DNA of 64,000 nucleotides from JAOABP01 sp964590395 (GTDB lineage: Bacteria; Hydrothermota; Tepidihabitantia; Tepidihabitantales; Tepidihabitantaceae): the NCBI GenBank assembly GCA_964590395.1, contig CAZPVT010000020.1, positions 19,845 through 83,844 on the forward strand, written 5' to 3'. Shown piece by piece: positions 59,198 through 64,000 of the stretch. The stretch's first letter is position 1. Each line of letters begins with the position of its first letter. The notes beneath the pieces were generated by a model. That model had not been told where the DNA came from and searched no databases. It saw only the letters and a list, made by a program, of their open reading frames with translations. A program made the position numbers and the translations under genes.

Positions 59198-60160
59198 TCA
59201 CCCTCCTTTCCAGAACTGATTGATGAGCCGGTCTGCCGCCTGATAGGGAGAAAGCCGGCGGCTGGCAACCTGAATTAATAACTGTTCAAGTTCCTGATTT
59301 ACACCGGGATTCTGCCAGAAATTGGAAGTGATTTTTTCTTCAATCAGCCGACGAATTTCCTGACGCAGTGCCTGGTACCGGCGCCGGGATAGAACATCCG
59401 ACTGTTCCTGATGCTGACGATGGGTGATAATCTGCTGATAAAGTTCCACAATGCCCGCACCGGTCAGGGCAGATGTTTTTATCACCGGCGGAACCCAAGT
59501 GTTGTTTTTCGGTCGTAATTCCAGAACAGTCTCGATTTCCAGAACCATACGGTCAGCACCTTCGCGGTCGCTTTTGTTTACACAATAGATTTCACCGATT
59601 TCCATCAGACCTGCCTTAAGTGCCTGAATTGAGTCACCGGATTCGGGTACCAATACGACTACTGTTGAGTCTGCGGCTTCGGCGATATCCAACTCCATCT
59701 GCCCGACTCCAACCGTTTCAATGATGATGTATTGTTTGCCAAATGCGTCAAGGACATCACAGACCTCTTTGGTGCACCGCGCCAGTCCGCCCAGACTGCC
59801 CCTGGTTGCCATTGAGCGAATGTAAACTTCCGGGTCGGTAAATAAAGAGGACATCCGCACTCGGTCACCCAGTACTGCGCCACCGGAAAAAGGTGAGGTG
59901 GGGTCGACCGCGACAACACCGACCGTAAAATTTTCCCGGCGGAGATACTGGGTCAATTTTTCTACCAGCGTGCTTTTACCTGCACCCGGCGGTCCGGTTA
60001 TACCGATCCGATATGCCCTGCCCATCAATGGATGGAGTTGGGTGAGTAGTTCCTGGGCCATCGGGAAATCATTTTCTACCAAAGAGATAATCTGGGCGCA
60101 TGCCCGACGGTCCCCAGTGTGAAACCGTGCTAATAGTTCTTCAATGGTCAATGCCGACAC
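59198..60160 (-). CDS. meaB: MeaB/ArgK-type mutase chaperone GTPase
   Basis: A 320-residue G3E-family GTPase. P-loop 'GITGPPGAGKSTLVEKL', 'VVAVDPTSPFSGGAVLGDRVRM', 'IIETVGVGQMELDIAE' and 'VNKSDREGADRM' are characteristic. It loads and protects the cobalamin of acyl-CoA mutases. Start is GTG 60160, overlapping cobO by 20 nt, with AAAAGGTG just upstream; the longer frame into cobO is not likely. Confidence 0.92.
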   Translation of the reverse strand: MSALTIEELLARFHTGDRRACAQIISLVENDFPMAQELLTQLHPLMGRAYRIGITGPPGAGKSTLVEKLTQYLRRENFTVGVVAVDPTSPFSGGAVLGDRVRMSSLFTDPEVYIRSMATRGSLGGLARCTKEVCDVLDAFGKQYIIIETVGVGQMELDIAEAADSTVVVLVPESGDSIQALKAGLMEIGEIYCVNKSDREGADRMVLEIETVLELRPKNNTWVPPVIKTSALTGAGIVELYQQIITHRQHQEQSDVLSRRRYQALRQEIRRLIEEKITSNFWQNPGVNQELEQLLIQVASRRLSPYQAADRLINQFWKGG

Positions 60161-60650
60161 GGTTGACAACACCTTTTTGAAAAGGGTGTTTGATTTCCCG
60201 GATTTCGCTGACCAGGTCAGCCAGTTCAATTAACTGGCTTTTGGCATTTCTGCCGGTGAGCACTAGTTCAATTGAATCTGGACAGTTACGAACCAGTTCC
60301 AGGAGTTCTTCCAGCGGGACCAGACCAAAGTCCACCGCCACATTGATTTCGTCAAGTATTACCATCTGGTATTTGCCCGATTGGATCGCCTCACGGGCAA
60401 ACTCCATTCCCTCCCGGGCTAAACGGAGGTCTTCCGGTTGGGGATTGCCGCGTTCCACAAATGTCCTCTGACCGAACTGTCGGATTTCAAGGCTGGGAAT
60501 GTGCCGGGCAGTTCGAAGTTCACCATAGTTACTATCTCCCTTCATAAATTGGATGATCAGTACCCGCCAGTTGTGCCCTATGGCACGGAGCGCCAAGCCG
60601 AACGCCGCGGTAGTCTTGCCTTTGCCATCGCCAGTATAGACCTCAATCAT
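60141..60650 (-). CDS. cobO: cob(I)alamin adenosyltransferase (CobO/BtuR type)
   Basis: A 169-residue adenosyltransferase. P-loop 'IEVYTGDGKGKTTAAFGLALRAIGH' and 'MVILDEINVAVDFGLVPLEELLELV' are typical of CobO/CobA. It makes adenosylcobalamin, the cofactor of the mutase encoded two genes downstream. It is 5 nt after the CvpA-like gene. Confidence 0.94.
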   Translation of the reverse strand: MIEVYTGDGKGKTTAAFGLALRAIGHNWRVLIIQFMKGDSNYGELRTARHIPSLEIRQFGQRTFVERGNPQPEDLRLAREGMEFAREAIQSGKYQMVILDEINVAVDFGLVPLEELLELVRNCPDSIELVLTGRNAKSQLIELADLVSEIREIKHPFQKGVVNRVGIDH

Positions 60651-60655
60651 CGGAC

Positions 60656-61168
60656 TCAGTTGATGTCCGGGTTGAAATCGGGACCGAGTTTCGCTTTAAA
60701 AAGCAGGTTGAGCAGGGCATTCCAGGTTCTGAAGTAATAGACTTCACGAGCAATGGGTGCGTTGACAATGGTTTCTGCCACCGCTCCATTTGGACCTTGG
60801 GAGAGAATAATTATCCGCAGGACCATATGGGCGATAACCCAGCCAGCGACAACCCCCCAGATGAAACCGAAGAAGCCGTCGAGGGATTCAAATGACCAGC
60901 CGGTTAAGCCAAATAGCCACCGTGCAAAAACAAAGGCAAGAACCGCAAAGGCAATAAAGAGGATGACCATCATTATCAGGGGTTGCACACCAATAGCCTG
61001 AGCAATCTGACCGGAGAGGAAGTTAGCACTAACCCCGGCAACAATCAGCCCGCCGGCTTCAAACAGGGTGAGCCCCATTCCTCCGGCTTTACTCGTGCGG
61101 ATGGTCTGGATTATCGCCACACCAAGCACAATTGCTAATGACATCCAGTCATACCACATCATCACCAT
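60656..61168 (-). CDS. CvpA-family membrane protein
   Basis: A 170-residue protein with four membrane segments. The CvpA pattern is seen in 'YDWMSLAIVLGVAIIQTIRTSKAGGMGLTLFEAGGLIVAG', 'VLAFVFARWLFGLTG' and 'GFIWGVVAGWVIAHM'. CvpA proteins are linked to colicin V export and to envelope homeostasis; no specific role follows here. It is between the fmdB-like gene and cobO in the operon. Confidence 0.82.
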   Translation of the reverse strand: MVMMWYDWMSLAIVLGVAIIQTIRTSKAGGMGLTLFEAGGLIVAGVSANFLSGQIAQAIGVQPLIMMVILFIAFAVLAFVFARWLFGLTGWSFESLDGFFGFIWGVVAGWVIAHMVLRIIILSQGPNGAVAETIVNAPIAREVYYFRTWNALLNLLFKAKLGPDFNPDIN

Positions 61169-61176
61169 AACTCCTC

Positions 61177-61479
61177 CTAATCCAAATCTAGGTCAGTATC
61201 AAGGTTGTCAATATCATCATTTTCGTCAGAGAGCCCATCACTGTCGAAATCCTCATCCAGTGTGGTATCGCCGTAGTCTTCACCTTTTAGGTTCTCAAAA
61301 TCAGTATCGATATTGCCCTTAGAACCACCGATGACGGTAAATCTGCCAAATACCTGTTGAACCAGAGAGCTGCCACAATGCGGGCAGACCGGTTTCAGAC
61401 CGGTTTCCTTTTCTTTTAGTGTGGCGACAACATCAAATCTTTTTTCGCACACACCACAACGAAACTCATAAACAGGCAT
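61177..61479 (-). CDS. FmdB-family zinc-ribbon protein
   Basis: A 100-residue protein. The FmdB ribbon 'PVYEFRCGVCEKRFDVVATLKEKETGLKPVCPHCGSSLVQQVFG' has two CxxC pairs. The tail is strongly acidic (Asp/Glu-rich) and low in complexity. ATG 61479 has AAAGGAGG at good spacing; a longer frame to 61524 has none. It heads the operon that continues through cvpA, cobO, meaB, icmA, icmB and purH. Confidence 0.85.
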   Translation of the reverse strand: MPVYEFRCGVCEKRFDVVATLKEKETGLKPVCPHCGSSLVQQVFGRFTVIGGSKGNIDTDFENLKGEDYGDTTLDEDFDSDGLSDENDDIDNLDTDLDLD

Positions 61480-61507
61480 ATTTACGACCTCCTTTTTTAT
61501 AATATAA

Positions 61508-61535
61508 GTTTTAGCGAAATCCAACTGATTGTCAA
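61508..61535 (-). promoter_or_regulatory. promoter of fmdB-cobO-mutase operon
   Basis: TTGACA (61535-61530), 16 nt, TAAAAC (61513-61508), then a leader with AAAGGAGG. Confidence 0.55.
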
Positions 61536-61550
61536 TTGCAATCTGGAGAA

Positions 61551-61586
61551 AAAAGGGGCGCTCTTGGTTTGAGCGCCCCTTTTCGA
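61551..61586 (-). terminator. terminator of sorting-domain gene
   Basis: A 13-bp perfect stem (AAAAGGGGCGCTC with GAGCGCCCCTTTT) around the loop TTGGTTT lies just after the stop of the 61602-63710 gene. A and T runs on both sides of the stem would let it work in either direction. Confidence 0.9.
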
Positions 61587-61601
61587 TGACGTTGCCGATG
61601 T

Positions 61602-63710
61602 TTAATCTAGGCGCAAAGTCTTGGTGTTGATTTGGGTGTCGGGTAAGGTCAACCGGATGAAGTAAACCCCGCGTGCCAGTCCTTTCGGCTGCCAGTGGTA
61701 ACGGCCAGCACCCGCTTCAGCATCAAAACTGGTCTGTTCTACCCGTCGGCCCGAGGCATCAAAAATCTCAAGAGTTACTCTGCCGGCAATTGGGGTATGG
61801 TAATAGAGATAGGCGCCTTTGCGGAAAGGATTGGGTGAGATTCCAAAACGCCGGTTAGGTACCTGGTTCGGTGTTTCAGTGATGCCGACATAGGTGTTAT
61901 ACCAGTTCTGGGCAGCATCAGCATTGGCACGGACGCCATTTTCATCATTGCCGCCCACTACTGCAATCGCAAACCGGGCGCTGGCACCGGGGTCAATGTT
62001 GAACGGACCGGCCGAGGTAACAATCGACCAGTCATACGGACGGTTAGAGTTACGTTGGACAATGGAGCCATTCAAAAACCGCCACTTCATACCATCGGTC
62101 ATCGCTGAATCCGGATATACATAGATTGCGTGGTCCACCAGGCTGAGGTTGGCATAACTTGCAGGTTCGAGGATTTTTGCACCCACCGAGGGATTGGCAG
62201 TTGCGACCTGGCGCATATAGGTAAGTCGGCGGATGGTGTCCGAAGCACCCTGATTGGTTGCGGGTGATGAGCCGATATCAAAGTCCATAAATACTCCAGC
62301 GTACAGCCCGTTAACCGGATTTGAACCCTGGTTTTCAATATCATAGATGATGACAATAAAGTCGTCGTAAGTTGGGTCAGCGCTCATATAACTGTGCTGG
62401 GTGACCTTCAGGTTCTTGGGCGTTGGGTGGGTAGCATCAGAGAAACTACCCGCGAAATGCTCATCACCGATGCCCGGTGGAGTTATCGCGCGCAGGGAGT
62501 CAACTGCCCGGAGGTCATTATTAACCGGTCCGTTTGCTGGCTGACTGAAGTGGCGGTCAGCGACATAGGTCGGACCAGTGCCCATTGCAAACGAGCCGTA
62601 GAATAAGGCGCTCGCTGCGGTCTTAGGATAGCAGAAACCAGAGCCAGCATCCGCGGGCGGGTTGTCATAGCCGATTGAACCGAAGCAGGAGACGGTGAGT
62701 TTACAATAACCGGTGTCGTGGTCCATCAGGGCAAACACATTGGCAATTCTCGTGGTTTGTCTTATAGTGTCATTTGCCCGGTTTAGATCACCGGTCAGGT
62801 CGGTAAACATCGTAATCCGGTACTCGGCACCACCCGGTCCGGTGCGCCAGAGCGGGAAGTTGACTTCGGTGCGGGTGCCGGGCTGGAGCGGACCGGGAAC
62901 GGTTACTGACTGGTTATAAATCCTAACTGCGCCCGAGTCTATCCAGCAGTAGACCGGAATGTTGCTTTCGGCGTTAGTGCCGTAGTTGGTGACCCGGGCT
63001 ACGGGTTGATAACCGCCTGGTCCGATGCTGGTACCCGGGACCACAATTTTGGATACACCGACATCATGAGCAAGTCCGGGAACCCGGCTGATAATCGCCC
63101 GGATATTCCAATTGTAGTTCAGGCCAACATCAGCCAGTTGCTGCCAGCGGGTGCGGTTGGTAGAGAGAAAACCACCGCGGTTGCGCACCATCGGTCCGGC
63201 ATCGCAACCAATTGGGAAAATTCCAGCGGTATGGGTAAGACGGACACAGGCCCAGAAATCGGTGCCCGCGGGCAGAATCAGGGGTCGGCTCAAATCGATC
63301 CGTTTCCAGCGCATTGAGTCTATTCCGGTATAAGAAACCGAGTCTAAGACCGCACCGGGTAGGGTATCATTTTCTTCGCCGAACACAAACACATAATCGT
63401 TACTCGAAGATTGCCACTGATAGAATAGAATCGCCTTAAGTGTGCAGGCGCTGGTAGGAGTGAAACGGGCTGCGGTGTAGAATGTGCCACCATTGGTGAG
63501 ACCCACACCGGTTGAGGGTGTGCCATCAAAATGGAGGGTCTCATCCGCAAAGAGGGGACTAGCAAACAGTTCTTCCTGAATCGTGGTTGGTAAGATAATC
63601 TCTTCGGAACGACTGAGAAGAGGTGCTGGCTCCTGCTGATTAATCTGCGTGATACCGAAACTTAACGCAGTGATGAACAGGAGGCTGACAATTACTTTAC
63701 TTTTTTTCAT
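61602..63710 (-). CDS. large secreted protein with CARDB-like domain and sorting domain
   Basis: A 702-residue exported protein with a signal peptide ('KKSKVIVSLLFITALSFG'). Residues about 65-215 look like a jelly-roll-type region ('CTLKAILFYQWQSSSNDYVFVFGEENDTLPG'). A CARDB-like domain follows ('DVGVSKIVVPGTSIGPGGYQPVARVTNYG'), then a beta-rich part. The C-terminus ('SPNPFRKGAYLYYHTPIAGRVTLEIFDASGRRV', 'LARGVYFIRLT') is a typical type A sorting domain. AAGGAGG precedes the ATG. No enzymatic motif is seen. Confidence 0.82.
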   Translation of the reverse strand: MKKSKVIVSLLFITALSFGITQINQQEPAPLLSRSEEIILPTTIQEELFASPLFADETLHFDGTPSTGVGLTNGGTFYTAARFTPTSACTLKAILFYQWQSSSNDYVFVFGEENDTLPGAVLDSVSYTGIDSMRWKRIDLSRPLILPAGTDFWACVRLTHTAGIFPIGCDAGPMVRNRGGFLSTNRTRWQQLADVGLNYNWNIRAIISRVPGLAHDVGVSKIVVPGTSIGPGGYQPVARVTNYGTNAESNIPVYCWIDSGAVRIYNQSVTVPGPLQPGTRTEVNFPLWRTGPGGAEYRITMFTDLTGDLNRANDTIRQTTRIANVFALMDHDTGYCKLTVSCFGSIGYDNPPADAGSGFCYPKTAASALFYGSFAMGTGPTYVADRHFSQPANGPVNNDLRAVDSLRAITPPGIGDEHFAGSFSDATHPTPKNLKVTQHSYMSADPTYDDFIVIIYDIENQGSNPVNGLYAGVFMDFDIGSSPATNQGASDTIRRLTYMRQVATANPSVGAKILEPASYANLSLVDHAIYVYPDSAMTDGMKWRFLNGSIVQRNSNRPYDWSIVTSAGPFNIDPGASARFAIAVVGGNDENGVRANADAAQNWYNTYVGITETPNQVPNRRFGISPNPFRKGAYLYYHTPIAGRVTLEIFDASGRRVEQTSFDAEAGAGRYHWQPKGLARGVYFIRLTLPDTQINTKTLRLD

Positions 63711-63780
63711 CGGTTCCTCCTTATTTTAAATGTTTTTAACTGCTACTTTTCACCGGTTACACTGCACCGGCGTCAGTTAC

Positions 63781-63808
63781 ATTTTATTTGATGCCGTTTT
63801 TTTGTCAA
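63781..63808 (-). promoter_or_regulatory. promoter of sorting-domain gene
   Basis: TTGACA (63808-63803), 16 nt, TAAAAT (63786-63781), then a long leader with AAGGAGG. Confidence 0.7.
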
Positions 63809-63839
63809 TATTTTCGTCATCGCGCTCTGTCGAAGGTAG

Positions 63840-64000
63840 ACGGCAATCTGAGGTTTTGCGTCATTGCGAGTCTGCCGTAAGGCGGAGGTGGCGATCTTTA
63901 AGCGAATTACCCTCACACGCAAAGAGATTGCTTCGCTTCGCTCGCAATGACCGGGAAGGGAAACCGCTCGGAATGACAAGGTAGAAGGAAGTCATTAGCG
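63840..64000. repeat. dispersed palindromic intergenic repeat, copy 2 (runs to window end)
   Basis: Shares CGCAAAGAGATTGCTTCGC, CGTCATTGCG, GGTGGCGATC and CTCGGAATGACAA with 45665-45895. The stretch TTGCTTCGCTTCGCTCGCAA is a near palindrome. The copy is cut by the window edge. Confidence 0.75.

Noticed and set aside
61480..61601. Cobalamin riboswitch upstream of the B12 operon
   Set aside because: The leader before fmdB is under 40 nt and there is no B12-box-like sequence; the only structure is the neighbouring gene's terminator.
63840..64000. Repeats as a CRISPR array
   Set aside because: Blocks are palindromic, irregularly spaced and not separated by uniform spacers; no cas gene is present.

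Overview
The window is about 64 kb of a bacterial chromosome with roughly even base composition and gene-dense, operon-rich organisation. No rRNA, CRISPR array, prophage or insertion sequence is visible. Many secreted proteins carry a C-terminal module like the type A sorting domain of the type IX secretion system. There are also Omp28-like proteins, a DUF5683 protein, a DUF6029-like barrel and a lone V-type ATPase subunit D. This suggests an uncultured, Gram-negative, anaerobic lineage near the FCB group, of the WOR-3/Stahlbacteria kind. The phylum is an inference; no marker gene here settles it.

The most interesting content is a set of probable selenoproteins. A tRNA-Sec gene (anticodon UCA, 8-bp acceptor stem, long variable arm, encoded CCA) lies at 16699-16793. 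Four reading frames are each broken by one in-frame TGA, at 18170, 48409, 51232 and 54951. After each TGA, 16 to 32 nt downstream, is a hairpin with a pentaloop whose second base is G, as expected of a bacterial SECIS. Three of the four place Sec in a UxxC motif of an envelope protein: an Omp28-like lipoprotein, a 45-residue membrane protein and an Omp28-like sorting-domain protein. Three genes lying between them encode a TlpA-like thioredoxin, an outer-membrane barrel and a NapH-like iron-sulfur membrane protein. Together 48268-55877 looks like an envelope selenium/thiol redox locus. No selA, selB or selD is in the window.

Layout: 1-1398 secreted propeller (cut by the window edge); 1424-3706 speB with a Cys-rich peptide, divergent from a PilT-like ATPase; 3803-8105 valS operon; 8239-12958 propeller proteins, UPF0282-type hydrolase, D-amino-acid transaminase; 12963-15742 birA-coaX-NYN-tsaB; 15725-19171 porin-like gene, tRNA-Sec and a BNR-repeat protein with TGA; 19235-22547 xerC, a broken glycosyltransferase, plsY and a LolA-like protein; 22993-28109 acyl-CoA synthetase, rmuC, V-ATPase D, vanZ, hisS; 28106-33094 acpP-fabF-etfB-coaE-PRTase operon and a zinc-finger protein; 33250-37152 a giant CARDB/kelch protein; 37136-45299 a complete phosphate regulon (porin, pstSCAB, phoU, phoB, phoR, phosphoesterase) with a Pho-box-like repeat upstream; 45922-54801 lolA, thioesterase, rimO, the selenoprotein cluster, lipA and an MFS transporter; 54855-55877 another selenoprotein; 55925-61479 a B12-dependent acyl-CoA mutase operon whose active-site residues fit isobutyryl-CoA mutase; 61602-63710 a sorting-domain protein; dispersed palindromic repeats at 45665-45895 and 63840-64000.

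A second genome-level feature is transcription. Nearly all promoters I can read are TTGACN, a 16 or 17 nt spacer, then TANNNT. At eleven genes the start codon lies only 5 to 9 nt after the -10 box with no Shine-Dalgarno, which implies leaderless mRNAs. Others from the same promoter type carry a clear AGGAGG leader.
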